A DNA stretch of 64,000 bases, taken from Xanthomonas sp. Its GTDB lineage: Bacteria; Pseudomonadota; Gammaproteobacteria; Xanthomonadales; Xanthomonadaceae. Shown piece by piece: positions 27,762 through 34,978 of the stretch. Position 1 is the first letter of the stretch, and every line of letters begins with the position of its first letter. A program made the position numbers and the translations under genes. Under the pieces are notes generated by a model that searched no databases, was not told the origin of the DNA, and was given only the letters and a program-made list of their open reading frames with translations. The stretch lies in the NCBI GenBank assembly GCA_018262705.1, contig JADFDQ010000010.1, positions 51,202-115,201 on the forward strand, in the 5' to 3' direction.

Positions 27762-27906
27762 AGGCGCGCAGCGCCTTCATGGCACCGTAGGTGCCTCACC
27801 GCGCAAGGCGCGTCATGGCCGGCGAGCGCGCAGCGAGCCGGCTGTCCGGCGCGAAGCGCCTGACCCCACAGGTGCGCAGCACCTTCACGCAAGGCGCAAA
27901 GCGCCT
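27762..27906. repeat. array of perfect triloop hairpins with covarying stems
   Basis: Small perfect hairpins with 3-nt loops occur at 27762-27776 (AGGCGC/GCGCCT), 27781-27795 (GGCACC/GGTGCC), 27800-27812 (CGCGC/GCGCG), 27848-27860 (GGCGC/GCGCC), 27870-27884 (AGGTGC/GCACCT) and 27892-27906 (AGGCGC/GCGCCT). A longer GCCGGC-bounded dyad fills the gap at about 27818-27842. Stem bases change on both arms together while pairing is kept. Several are followed by a TTCATG- or TCATG-like linker. A related pair lies at 32634-32664. Confidence 0.8.
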
Positions 27907-27959
27907 CATGGACCCGACCGAAGGGAGGGGCTTAGAACAACCTCGCTGTCGCCTTGTCT

Positions 27960-28167
27960 GATTCCGGCCAGGCCTCAAAACCGCACAGGACGCGCCACAA
28001 GGCTGACCTGCACCCGTCTGCGGTGTTGGTCGCTACCACCCGGCAGGACGAGCGTGGCGGCGCTGCTGGATGCCTTCCCGGCGACGTGGTAGGGCGCTCG
28101 CCGGTGTCACCCCGTCGCCTGTCCTTTCCGGCCACCGCCCAAACCGCACAGGACGCGCTACAAGGCC
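27960..28167. repeat. imperfect 42-bp direct repeat, 165 bp apart
   Basis: Sequence around AAACCGCACAGGACGCG is present at about 27961-28002 and 28126-28166, preceded both times by TTCCGGCCA and followed by CACAAGGC or TACAAGGC. Open frames through 27932-28539 on both strands have no recognisable product and appear to be GC-rich chance frames. Confidence 0.6.
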
Positions 28168-28493
28168 CGTCTGGCATCGACCCGCTACCAGCGCCCCAAT
28201 CGACCCTTGCGCGGGGCGTGTGGCGCGATACAGGCGGCTTCTCGGCAACGTGTCGGGGCGGGGCGTGTGTGGGTCGGCGCGCTTCACGCGCACGCACGCG
28301 GGGGTGTGGCGGCGGCTCGCCCTGCTCGCCGCCCAAGCTCCAATGCAGCAGGACGAAGGGGAGCAGGTAGCCCGCCCTTCCTTCGCCCAGCGCCCTGGCT
28401 CTGGCGGTTGTGCTCTGGATCTTCCATCGACGGGTTGGAGCGTGAGCGAACCGGCGCACCCAGCGCCGGGGTCGCGCACGCGCTCGTACGCGA

Positions 28494-28556
28494 CTAGAAC
28501 CCAAGCTAGATACCTAGCTAGGATGAAGCTAGGTATCAAGCTAGAACAAAAGCTAG
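28494..28556. repeat. helically phased CTAG array (AGCTAG iterons)
   Basis: CTAG occurs at 28494, 28506, 28518, 28529, 28541 and 28553, that is at 12, 12, 11, 12 and 12 bp. Five of the six are within AGCTAG. CTAG is generally rare in proteobacterial DNA, so six phased copies in 63 bp is strongly non-random. Likely a protein-binding array in the replication or maintenance region of the element. Confidence 0.85.
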
Positions 28557-28626
28557 ACCCCCCTCGGCGGGTTTCCGATTTTCTCGTCTGGAATCAAGGG
28601 CTTGCGCGGCTGAATGGGGGAAAGTT

Positions 28627-28836
28627 ATGAGCGCCGTTTACTCACTTGTGAGCGCCGTTTACTCACTTATGAGCGCCGTTTACTCACTTGTGAGCGCCGT
28701 TTACTCACTTATGAGCGCCGTTTACTCACTTGTGAGCGCCGTTTACTCACTTATGAGCGCCGTTTACTCACTTGTGAGCGCCGTTTACTCACTTATGAGC
28801 GCCGTTTACTCACTTGTGAGCGCCGTTTACTCACTT
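28627..28836. repeat. ten perfect 21-bp tandem repeats (iteron-like array)
   Basis: Ten head-to-tail 21-bp units, each RTGAGCGCCGTTTACTCAC plus TT, alternate strictly between A and G at the first base, giving a 42-bp higher-order period. Within each unit GTGAG and CTCAC are inverted. A stray 20/21 copy lies at 28984-29004. CTGAATGGGG boxes flank the array (28610-28619, 28860-28869, 28915-28924). The period of two helical turns suggests plasmid iterons. Because 21 is a multiple of three, open frames run through it (MSAVYSL heptads from ATG 28627), but nothing shows they are translated. Confidence 0.9.
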
Positions 28837-29017
28837 TGACGGAGGCCGTTCAATTCTTGCTGAATGGGGGTTTGCCCTATTCAGGCTTCGCCCAGGGTAG
28901 GCCGCCAGTCCTTCCTGAATGGGGCGTTTTGCCCCTTTCCGTCGTCCAGGCCGCCCGGAGTTCCAGGCGTCGTCCGCGCACTTGTGAGCGCCGTTTACTC
29001 ACCTACTGCGCTCGATT

Positions 29018-29376
29018 TCACGGATTGCCCGCCAGCCATGCGTCCAGCCGCGCCTGGTGCGGCGGGTGAGCCAGGTTGAACACCGGCACGCGGTAGGTCG
29101 CCGCGATCCGCACCGCCTGCCCCGTGCCGCCCGCCACATCCACCACTCGGCCTGCCTCGTCCAGCACCGAATCCGGTGCCCAGCAGATCACGAAGCTGGC
29201 AGGGGAGAGGCAGTCGCGCCCCAGGACCTGCATGACGTTGCGCGCCATGAGCTTGCGGACAGTGGGACTCAGGGTGTCCCATGCCGGGTGATGGGCAGCG
29301 GCGATTTCCTCGGCATGGGCGTAGCTGGGGAGCCGGGGTGCGATGATGCCGTCAGCGCGGTGGTTGTAGCCGAGCC
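29018..29376 (-). pseudogene. 5'-truncated SLOG/Rossmann-like phage-plasmid protein
   Basis: The minus-strand frame reads YNHRADGIIAPRLPSYAHAE, then HPAWDTLSPTVRKLMARNV, FVICWAPD, VVDVAGGTGQAVRIAATYRV and PVFNLAHP before its stop. The GGTGxAxRIA...IPVFNLA pattern is shared with a family of uncharacterised nucleotide-binding (SLOG-like) proteins in phages and plasmids. The frame runs to the umuC stop with no suitable start, so the N-terminal half is missing; a 76-residue piece from ATG 29248 is the longest startable product. A second fragment of the same family is at 32269-32424. Confidence 0.65.
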
Positions 29377-30674
29377 TACCGGGCCCGCAACAGCTGATCC
29401 CAGCGCGTGGTGTAGTCCGGTGACAACGCCTTCAGGGTAGGGCGCCACTGTGCGTCGAGGGAGCCGGATCGGCGTTCCCCTGGCCGTGCGCCACCCACTT
29501 TCCACCCCGCCGTGCCCAGACCGACCGTGCCACGCCCGAACTTGGCATTGATGCGATCCAGTACCTCCATGCCGCGCTCCCGACGCGGATCCGGTACGGA
29601 GAACATGTCCGCTTGACGTAGTTCACCCCGCACCAGATCCGCCAGCCCGACACCTCCGCGCTTGAATTTCTGCCCCGGGCGCATGATCGATGTGGCCATC
29701 CAGCGCACGGCACGCAATACATCGCGGGTATCCCGGGTTGGGAACGGCAAGGGCACGGCACGTGAGGCGTGGAAGCCATCGCCCTTGTGCGCATTGCCGT
29801 CCAGCCAGACCCACACCGCAGCGACGGCAAGACCGCGCTGGCGGAGCTTCTCGCAGGCCACGGTTGCGAATGTGGCCAACGCATCGCAGGGATCGGCGAC
29901 ATCGCGCCCGAAGGTGCGCGAGACCACGATCTGCTCGCGATCCGGCACCTCCAGCTCCAGATCGCCGCAAGACACCCCGCGCAACTCCTGTTGCGTCCGT
30001 GCCAGCACCACGCCATAACGGGCGCGCAAGGACTCCGCAGGCAACGCGGCCAAGTCCGCAGCCGTCTGCACGCCTTCTTGTGCCAGCCTTGTGGCATAGC
30101 GCGGGCCAACGCCCCAGACGTCCTCGACCGGAAGCTGGTGGATGTTGCCCGGGGTGGCATGAAACACCGCCAGTGCCCCGGCCTTCACCGCCCGACGCGA
30201 TTGCACCTTCGCCAGCTTGTTGCCGGCCTTGGCCAGCGTGCGGGTGGTGCCGAGCCCGACGCAGCAGGGAATGCCGACCCATTGCAGGATGCGCTCCCGG
30301 GCTTCCAGGCAGAGTCGCTCGGGGTTCCTGATGCCCTCGACATCGACGAAGTTCTCGTCGATCGAATAGACCTCCACCCGCGGAAACAGGTCGCGCAAGA
30401 TGGTCACGATGCGCGCCGACATGTCGCCATACAGTGCGAAATTGGCCGAACGCACCTGTACCTGCTGACGCACTGCATCGGGCACCTGGAAGATCGGGGT
30501 GCCGATCTTCAGGCCAAGTGCCTTCGCCTCAGGCGAAAGCGCGATACAGCAGCCGTCTCCGTTGCCCAAAACGACCGTGGGTACATCACGCAAGGATGGA
30601 TCCCACATCCGCTCACAGGAGACGTAGAACGTGTTGCCGTCGATCAGGCCGAAACGCGGTGCGGACTCAGACAT
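29376..30674 (-). CDS. umuC: UmuC-like Y-family DNA polymerase V catalytic subunit
   Basis: This 432-residue Y-family polymerase is predicted to perform error-prone translesion synthesis with UmuD'. Catalytic carboxylates are present: D12 ([12 protein letters not shown]) and D106-E107 (YSIDENFVD). A helix-hairpin-helix ([15 protein letters not shown]), the little-finger domain and a C-terminal UmuC-specific domain (DUF4113-like, ending WDQLLRAR) follow. The ATG at 30674 overlaps the umuD stop by 8 bp, giving a coupled umuDC operon. Plasmid- and ICE-borne umuDC (like mucAB, rumAB) are common; induction by the SOS response is expected, though no convincing LexA box was found. Confidence 0.93.
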   Translation of the reverse strand: MSESAPRFGLIDGNTFYVSCERMWDPSLRDVPTVVLGNGDGCCIALSPEAKALGLKIGTPIFQVPDAVRQQVQVRSANFALYGDMSARIVTILRDLFPRVEVYSIDENFVDVEGIRNPERLCLEARERILQWVGIPCCVGLGTTRTLAKAGNKLAKVQSRRAVKAGALAVFHATPGNIHQLPVEDVWGVGPRYATRLAQEGVQTAADLAALPAESLRARYGVVLARTQQELRGVSCGDLELEVPDREQIVVSRTFGRDVADPCDALATFATVACEKLRQRGLAVAAVWVWLDGNAHKGDGFHASRAVPLPFPTRDTRDVLRAVRWMATSIMRPGQKFKRGGVGLADLVRGELRQADMFSVPDPRRERGMEVLDRINAKFGRGTVGLGTAGWKVGGARPGERRSGSLDAQWRPTLKALSPDYTTRWDQLLRAR

Positions 30675-31122
30675 GGAAATGCACGTTGCTGCGAACCACG
30701 CCCCAGACATCCAGCTCGACATCCTCGGGCACGATGATCGGCGGGTAGCCTGCACTGGACGCCAGGACGATGCGGCCATCACGGCAGTAGAGCTTCTTCA
30801 CGGTGAAGCCGCCTTCCCATAGAACCACGACGGTATGCCCAGGGCGTGCGGTGATCGAACGGTCCACGATCAGCAAGTCACCATCGTGGATGCCGTAATC
30901 CACCATCGAGCCGCCGCAGTCAGCTTGCACCAGGAAGGTCGCTGGCGGGTTGACGATCAGCTTCTCGTTGAGGTCAAGCCGGTCCTCCTCGCGGAAGAAA
31001 TCCTCGGCAGGACTGGGGAAGCCACAAGCGGCTTGCATGGCCAGTAGCGGCAGTTGGCGCTGGGTCAGGACCGACACCGGGCCGATCAGGGTCGGCGGGT
31101 CACGATGGGCTGTGTTGTGCAT
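30667..31122 (-). CDS. umuD: UmuD-like translesion protein / LexA-family autopeptidase
   Basis: This 151-residue S24 peptidase is cleaved by RecA-stimulated self-cleavage to form the active UmuD'. The cleavage site is visible as C33-G34 ([12 protein letters not shown]). Catalytic S72 is in [10 protein letters not shown] and K109 in FTVKKL. The usual DSM before the serine is GSM here, a small deviation. It is the first gene of the umuDC operon and is divergent from the SRAP gene, with 172 bp between them, so both may be controlled from one damage-responsive region. Confidence 0.93.
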   Translation of the reverse strand: MHNTAHRDPPTLIGPVSVLTQRQLPLLAMQAACGFPSPAEDFFREEDRLDLNEKLIVNPPATFLVQADCGGSMVDYGIHDGDLLIVDRSITARPGHTVVVLWEGGFTVKKLYCRDGRIVLASSAGYPPIIVPEDVELDVWGVVRSNVHFHV

Positions 31123-31294
31123 GGCGCAAGATCCTCACACGCCTGTGACTCACCAGCTGAGACACGGGGTAGCGAGCCTACGCCCGGGTCCTGCAGCTCG
31201 CCATTAGTATTTCGCTGAATGCGTGCGTGTTCCACGCAGTGGAACCTGCGGGCATGGCAGGATGCTTGCGTGCCAAGCGAACCGGAGCCGGATC

Positions 31295-32269
31295 GTGTGT
31301 TATTCCGCTGAGTGCTGGGCCAAGTACGACACCTATGTGCGCCAGTTCGGTGCTGACGTCGACATCAAGGCGTTTTGGGCGTTGTACCTGAATCGCGAAG
31401 AGCGATACCGCGCCCGGCAACGACTGTCCGACGGAACGAAAATCCCCAAAGGCATGGATCTGAATTTCATGCGGCCCGGAACGGAGCTGGAACGGAAGAT
31501 TCAGGATCTCATCGCCGAATGGAACGGACGCAAGCTGATCGAGAGCGAGGCTGAACTTGCGAATCAGCAAGCCCGGCTTGCCGCAGCCGAAGCGAAGCTG
31601 GACGTCAAGGAAACCAAGGCCGCGCTCAACGAGCAGCGGATCGCCAGCAACAAGATCAAACAAATGCAACGCTGGATCGAGGATGCCAAGCGTACCCGGC
31701 ATGACCCCGTACGAGATGACCGCATCTTTCCCGACTGGTACGCCCCGGTGCTCATCATCGAAAACGGCAAGAAGGTCGTACGCCCCATGCGCTACCACTG
31801 CCGGCCCGCTGGGATGGATGCGTCGATCGATCGCACCAAATCGGGCCAGATCTCCGGCACCTACAACGCCCGACGTGACAACCTGACACGGTTCTGGCGC
31901 CAACAATTCGGACAGACGCATGCATTGATGCTGGCGGAGACATTCTACGAAAACGTGGATGACGGCCGAGGCGGCAGCAAGGAGATTCAGTTCCGCCCAC
32001 GTACGGGCGAGACGATGTACATCGCTTGCCTCTACTCACACTGGACTGACCCAAAGGGAGAAGAGCCGGAGTTGTGGTCTTTCGCGGCCATCACGGACGA
32101 ACCGGAGCCGGAAGTAGCCGCTGCTGGACATGACCGCACCATCATCAACATCCGGCCGGAGCACGTGGAGGCATGGCTTACGCCAGTGGGTCGTACGGAC
32201 GAAGAGCTATTCGCGATCTTCGATGACCGACGGCATCCGTATTACGAGCTGGTCGCACAGGCTGCGTAA
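31295..32269 (+). CDS. SRAP (YedK/HMCES-type) abasic-site shielding protein with coiled-coil insert
   Basis: This 324-residue SOS-response-associated protein belongs to the family that forms a covalent thiazolidine link to abasic sites in single-stranded DNA through the N-terminal cysteine. The GTG at 31295 gives M-C2-Y-S-A-E, placing the catalytic cysteine at position 2. The frame is open to 31223, but starting there would bury this cysteine. YNARRDNLTRFW and MLAETFYENV match family motifs, and H of GHDRTIINI is the expected histidine. A long charged helical insert (about residues 60-140: ELERKIQDLIAEWNGRKLIE and on) is absent from E. coli YedK. Beside umuDC it forms a DNA-damage-tolerance module. 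Confidence 0.9.
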   Translation: MCYSAECWAKYDTYVRQFGADVDIKAFWALYLNREERYRARQRLSDGTKIPKGMDLNFMRPGTELERKIQDLIAEWNGRKLIESEAELANQQARLAAAEAKLDVKETKAALNEQRIASNKIKQMQRWIEDAKRTRHDPVRDDRIFPDWYAPVLIIENGKKVVRPMRYHCRPAGMDASIDRTKSGQISGTYNARRDNLTRFWRQQFGQTHALMLAETFYENVDDGRGGSKEIQFRPRTGETMYIACLYSHWTDPKGEEPELWSFAAITDEPEPEVAAAGHDRTIINIRPEHVEAWLTPVGRTDEELFAIFDDRRHPYYELVAQAA

Positions 32270-32424
32270 TGGTGGTGGTACAGGATCACAATAACCGGGT
32301 CGTCAACGTCTATGGCGGCACCGGCATGGCCGTCCGCATCGCTGCCGCGTACACCGTTCCGGTGTTCAACCTAGCACATCCGTCCCATTGCGAGCTGGTC
32401 GACGGATCGATGGCGAGCGCGTAG
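32269..32424 (+). pseudogene. second fragment of the SLOG-like phage-plasmid protein
   Basis: This 51-codon frame has an ATG that overlaps the SRAP stop (TAATG). It encodes VVNVYGGTGMAVRIAAAYTV followed by PVFNLAHPSH, closely matching the C-terminal part of the 29018-29376 pseudogene (VVNVAGGTGxAVRIAAxYxVPVFNLAHP pattern). Everything upstream of the GGTG loop is absent. It is probably a relic from an older duplication or recombination, though translation coupled to SRAP cannot be excluded. Confidence 0.6.
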
Positions 32425-32507
32425 CACGGCGACCGCCCACGAACCGTCCGGACGAGCAGATGTGGTGGGTGAGCTGTGGGGTACCGCTGTAGTGCTAGGC
32501 TAATGGC

Positions 32508-32630
32508 ATGGCTGGATTAGCAATCTTCATCTGCGCGTGCCTACCGGCAGGCTTCGGCCTATGGATGCGCTGGGCGTATGACCGCGAGCAGGCGCGTCTT
32601 GGTCAGGAGCGACGCAGCTCGACCGCGTAA
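32508..32630 (+). CDS. possible 40-residue single-pass membrane peptide
   Basis: ATG at 32508 opens a 40-residue frame starting MAGLAIFICACLPAGFGLWM, a plausible transmembrane helix, followed by a charged tail RWAYDREQARLGQERRSSTA. A weak TAGG lies about 10 nt upstream. It is immediately followed by the two triloop hairpins. It resembles small membrane proteins of phage and plasmid accessory regions, but there is no independent support for translation. Confidence 0.35.
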   Translation: MAGLAIFICACLPAGFGLWMRWAYDREQARLGQERRSSTA

Positions 32631-32633
32631 GGG

Positions 32634-32664
32634 CAGGGCGCAGCCCTGCGAGCGCCGCAGGCGC
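32634..32664. repeat. two triloop hairpins of the 27.8-kb family
   Basis: CAGGGC-GCA-GCCCTG (32634-32648) and GCGCC-GCA-GGCGC (32652-32664) are perfect small hairpins 18 bp apart, followed by GTTCATGG. Loop, linker and spacing match the array at 27762-27906, with different stem bases. Confidence 0.75.
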
Positions 32665-32773
32665 GTTCATGGGCCGCTCTGGCTGGCCGGCGCGGATGGT
32701 GCAACACGTCATCCCCGCACAGGCAGCATTCTCAAATGCCGGCAGGTCGCCGGTGACGCGAGCGGAGGCGACG

Positions 32774-33025
32774 ATGAGTGATTACCAGCACATGTTGGGA
32801 AAATGCCGCGCTGCGGCAATGGGAGGGCGCGAAGCGTGGGTGGTCATGTCCACGGGTGAGCGCCTGCTGGTGGCGATGGTGCTGAACCGGAGCGACTGGC
32901 TGGTGGCGATGGACTACACCATCGCGGAGGCGCTACGGCGGCTCGAAGGGGAGTGGGCGCAGTCCATACCCCGGTTGGAGCGCGAGCTGGACAACGACGG
33001 CTTGCTGGCGGCTGGCCAGCGATGA
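32774..33025 (+). CDS. small hypothetical protein
   Basis: This 83-residue protein starts MSDYQHMLGKCRAAAMGGRE. It continues with a beta-rich middle (AWVVMSTGERLLVAMVLNRS) and a helical C-terminus (IAEALRRLEGEWAQSIPRLE). The frame is open upstream, but the ATG at 32774 has GGAGG 5 nt before it. No family recognised. A UUCG-loop terminator begins 8 nt after its stop, which supports a real transcription unit. Confidence 0.65.
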   Translation: MSDYQHMLGKCRAAAMGGREAWVVMSTGERLLVAMVLNRSDWLVAMDYTIAEALRRLEGEWAQSIPRLERELDNDGLLAAGQR

Positions 33026-33032
33026 AGAAACT

Positions 33033-33059
33033 ACCCCCGACTTCGGTCGGGGGTGCTTT
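33033..33059 (+). terminator. rho-independent terminator with TTCG tetraloop
   Basis: ACCCCCGAC, loop TTCG, then GTCGGGGGT and GCTTT. It follows the 83-residue ORF by 8 nt and separates it from the origin region. Confidence 0.85.
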
Positions 33060-33195
33060 GCGTGGGAGGGAATTGTCGAGCCGTGTGAGTTACAGCAATG
33101 ATTTCGACGGCGACCGCAGAGGCTCGGTACAAGACGACATAGCTAGGCGCTCTGTGCTCGCGCTTTTCGCTCTTCGCGCGCGCCTCTTGAGTGAC

Positions 33196-33407
33196 TTATC
33201 CACAGGTCGCGCATGCGCGCGCGGATTAGATAAGATTAAAGAAGGATTAGGCAATTTTTGTGCAGTGCGGTAAGTTGCTGAAAAAACTATCAAATAAACA
33301 TGTTTATCCTGTGGATGGCGGGGCCGCTGGAACGGTATCACGGGGCTGCTGGAACGGTATCGCGGGGCTGCTGGAACGGTATCGCGGGGCTGCTGGAACG
33401 GCATCAA
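33196..33407. other. putative plasmid replication origin (oriV): DnaA box, AT-rich segment, four 22-bp iterons
   Basis: A perfect DnaA box TTATCCACA is at 33196-33204. An AT-rich stretch (about 33223-33310) follows. Four contiguous 22-bp direct repeats (each starting GGGGCTGCTGGAACGG) run from 33320 to 33407, the last overlapping the trfA stop codon. DnaA box + AT-rich DNA + 22-bp-spaced iterons beside a TrfA gene is the layout of IncP-type oriV. The iteron sequence is not the RK2 one. Origin function is inferred from architecture. Confidence 0.75.
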
Positions 33408-34330
33408 GCGCGGCGCTTTCGTCGCTTCGCTGCCTTCTTTGCCAAGTGCCGCCGCTGCGTTCCGCTGGCCATTTTTTCGACGTGCACAAGGTCGCCGCGA
33501 ATGTCATAGCTGAACCCTTCACCATTGGCCACACTGGCCTTGGCCACAGCATCCAGCGCCTTGCGCAATTTCTTGGCAAAGTCGCTCATCAAACTCGCCT
33601 CGCTGCCGCAGAGCCGGTGCAGAGTCTTAACCTTGAGCGGGAACGGCTTGGCGTGGCTGGCAAAGAAACCATGCAGCCACTGCGCGAGCTGGTGGCCGTC
33701 CAGTGCGTGGCGTACCGCCCATTCCACCCGCGTGAACTGATCGGCTGCGAAGAGCGGGCGCAGCTTGGCGTCCAGCTCGATCACCCATTCTTGCGTTTCG
33801 TTGTCCTTGGCCGCGCTCGCGATCAGGCTGCCGATGTAGGTGAAGCGGCCTTGCTTGACAGTCACTGCGTTAGCGACAAGCCGTTCAATGCGGTTTTCTA
33901 GCGTCTTTCGATTTTTCCCGGTGTCGGTCTTGCCCATCAGCCTGAGCAAGGCGTAGGACGTGGTGCGGCATCGGCTCCCCAGTTCCTCCCTGCGCACGGC
34001 GTGCAGTACGCTTTCCCACGTATCGAGGTCGCCTTGATCAAGGCGTTCGCCCTTGTATCGGATCGTCACGCCATCAACAGCGGCAAGATCCTCGCCATTG
34101 ATGTATCGTCGCCGCCCCTTCCGGACCACGCCGAACAGGGCCGACCGGAGAAATCCGTTCGGCACGGCTCGGGTAGGCTCTGGCCACAGCGGGAGCTGTG
34201 TAGGCGGTTGAGGAAGTATCGGGACGGTAGCGGATGGCGTTAGGGTGCGGCGCTGAGCGTTAGCGGCGCGCATCCGCTCGACCACGTCATGTAGCTCCTC
34301 CATCCCGTTGGTCTCGGGGGAGGTGGCCAC
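33404..34330 (-). CDS. trfA: TrfA-family plasmid replication initiator
   Basis: This 308-residue protein is recognisably TrfA, the iteron-binding initiator of IncP-type plasmids. Landmarks include GFLRSALFGVVRKGRRRYI, GERLDQGDLDTWESVLHAV, ALLRLMGKTDTGKN and HAKPFPLKVKTLHRLCGSEA, with a basic C-terminus (KKAAKRRKRRA). It would bind the adjacent 22-bp iterons, open the origin and recruit helicase. Start is GTG at 34330, 1 nt after the stop of the upstream HTH gene, so the two are coupled. Its presence inside a tRNA-integrated element argues that the element is or was a replicon. Confidence 0.92.
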   Translation of the reverse strand: MATSPETNGMEELHDVVERMRAANAQRRTLTPSATVPILPQPPTQLPLWPEPTRAVPNGFLRSALFGVVRKGRRRYINGEDLAAVDGVTIRYKGERLDQGDLDTWESVLHAVRREELGSRCRTTSYALLRLMGKTDTGKNRKTLENRIERLVANAVTVKQGRFTYIGSLIASAAKDNETQEWVIELDAKLRPLFAADQFTRVEWAVRHALDGHQLAQWLHGFFASHAKPFPLKVKTLHRLCGSEASLMSDFAKKLRKALDAVAKASVANGEGFSYDIRGDLVHVEKMASGTQRRHLAKKAAKRRKRRA

Positions 34331-34331
34331 G

Positions 34332-34655
34332 TCAGCTCTCCGCGCCAGCTACCTTCCGGGGTCTACCCGGCTTGCGTCTGCGGGGTGCCGCCGCGGGCGA
34401 CGGCGCGGAAGGGACAGCGTCGCCGGCCAGCCACAGCGCGATGTCTGCTGCGCGGTATCGCAGTGGCGTGGACTCACTGATCGGTGCCGGCATACCGTCG
34501 GTGCGCTGGCGGGAGCGGCGCAGGTAGATGACGGCGCGGGTGCATCGCAGCTCGGTCGCGATGTCGTCGATGCTGAGCAGCGGGCCGTAACGGTCGAGCA
34601 GGCGCGAATACAGCTGCACCGTCATCGTCATGGCTGTGGGAAGTTCGTCCTGCAT
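34332..34655 (-). CDS. small HTH/AT-hook DNA-binding protein upstream of trfA
   Basis: This 107-residue protein has a predicted helix-turn-helix (LLSIDDIATELRCTRAVIYLRRS, split here around residues 26-48) like AlpA/excisionase-type or plasmid regulators. It has a C-terminal AT-hook-like segment (RRRKPGRPRKVAG). It is the first gene of a two-gene operon with trfA, directly inside attR. By position it could regulate trfA (copy-number control) or serve as the recombination directionality factor for the distant integrase. ATG at 34655; a second in-frame ATG (34634) is possible. Confidence 0.75.
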   Translation of the reverse strand: MQDELPTAMTMTVQLYSRLLDRYGPLLSIDDIATELRCTRAVIYLRRSRQRTDGMPAPISESTPLRYRAADIALWLAGDAVPSAPSPAAAPRRRKPGRPRKVAGAES

Positions 34656-34669
34656 GGCGCTACCTCGTC

Positions 34670-34759
34670 GGGTCGCGCCAGCCAGGCTACTTAGTCAGGA
34701 TTCACGCTCGGCTGACGCGACCCATGGACAAGGATCGGTAGCGTTCCTGATAAGTAGCC
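34670..34759. promoter_or_regulatory. interleaved dyads in the HTH-trfA promoter region
   Basis: GGCTACTTAGTCAGGA (34685-34700) is the near-perfect complement (one indel) of TCCTGATAAGTAGCC (34745-34759). GGGTCGCG (34670-34677) is the complement of CGCGACCC (34716-34723). The dyads overlap each other in the 145 bp upstream of the HTH-trfA operon, consistent with repressor binding or looping control. Promoter elements themselves were not clear. Confidence 0.55.
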
Positions 34760-34835
34760 GGAGAGTTTCCGGCTTGCAAGTTCACCCTACCACACTCGAC
34801 AGGAAGAACCATGAGTGCATGGCCACGGGTCAGGT

Positions 34836-34916
34836 GGGGACAATTCGGGGACAGCGGGATTGACAGTGCCTGATAAGCGCTGACAGATGCCGAAAAACGG
34901 GGACAAAACGGGGACA
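34836..34916. promoter_or_regulatory. two GGGGACA pairs, candidate integrase arm-type sites (right)
   Basis: GGGGACA at 34836-34842 with 34847-34853, and at 34899-34905 with 34910-34916. Each pair has the same 11-bp phasing as the pair beside the integrase (17687/17698). Surrounding bases are also similar (TGGGGACAATTCGGGGACAG here, CGGGGACAATTTGGGGACAC on the left). Confidence 0.55.
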
Positions 34917-34978
34917 CTAAATTTCAAAAAACGCCCAAATTTGCTGTTTTTGGCTTGCTGGATCGTGTGTGTCAGACA

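Noticed and set aside
27932..28539. Overlapping 140-190-residue frames on both strands
   Set aside because: Arg/Pro/Ala/Gly-rich products without any recognisable motif, typical of chance frames in GC-rich non-coding DNA; repeated segments interrupt them.
28614..29069. A 151-residue gene reading ERRLLTC/ERRLLTY repeats through the 21-bp array
   Set aside because: The frame stays open only because the repeat length is a multiple of three; no domain before or after it, and the isolated extra repeat copy fits a DNA-binding role better.
31123..31294. LexA box between umuDC and the SRAP gene
   Set aside because: A TTAGTA half-site is visible at 31204-31209, but the matching TACTAA half is absent, and no CTGT-N8-ACAG type site was found.
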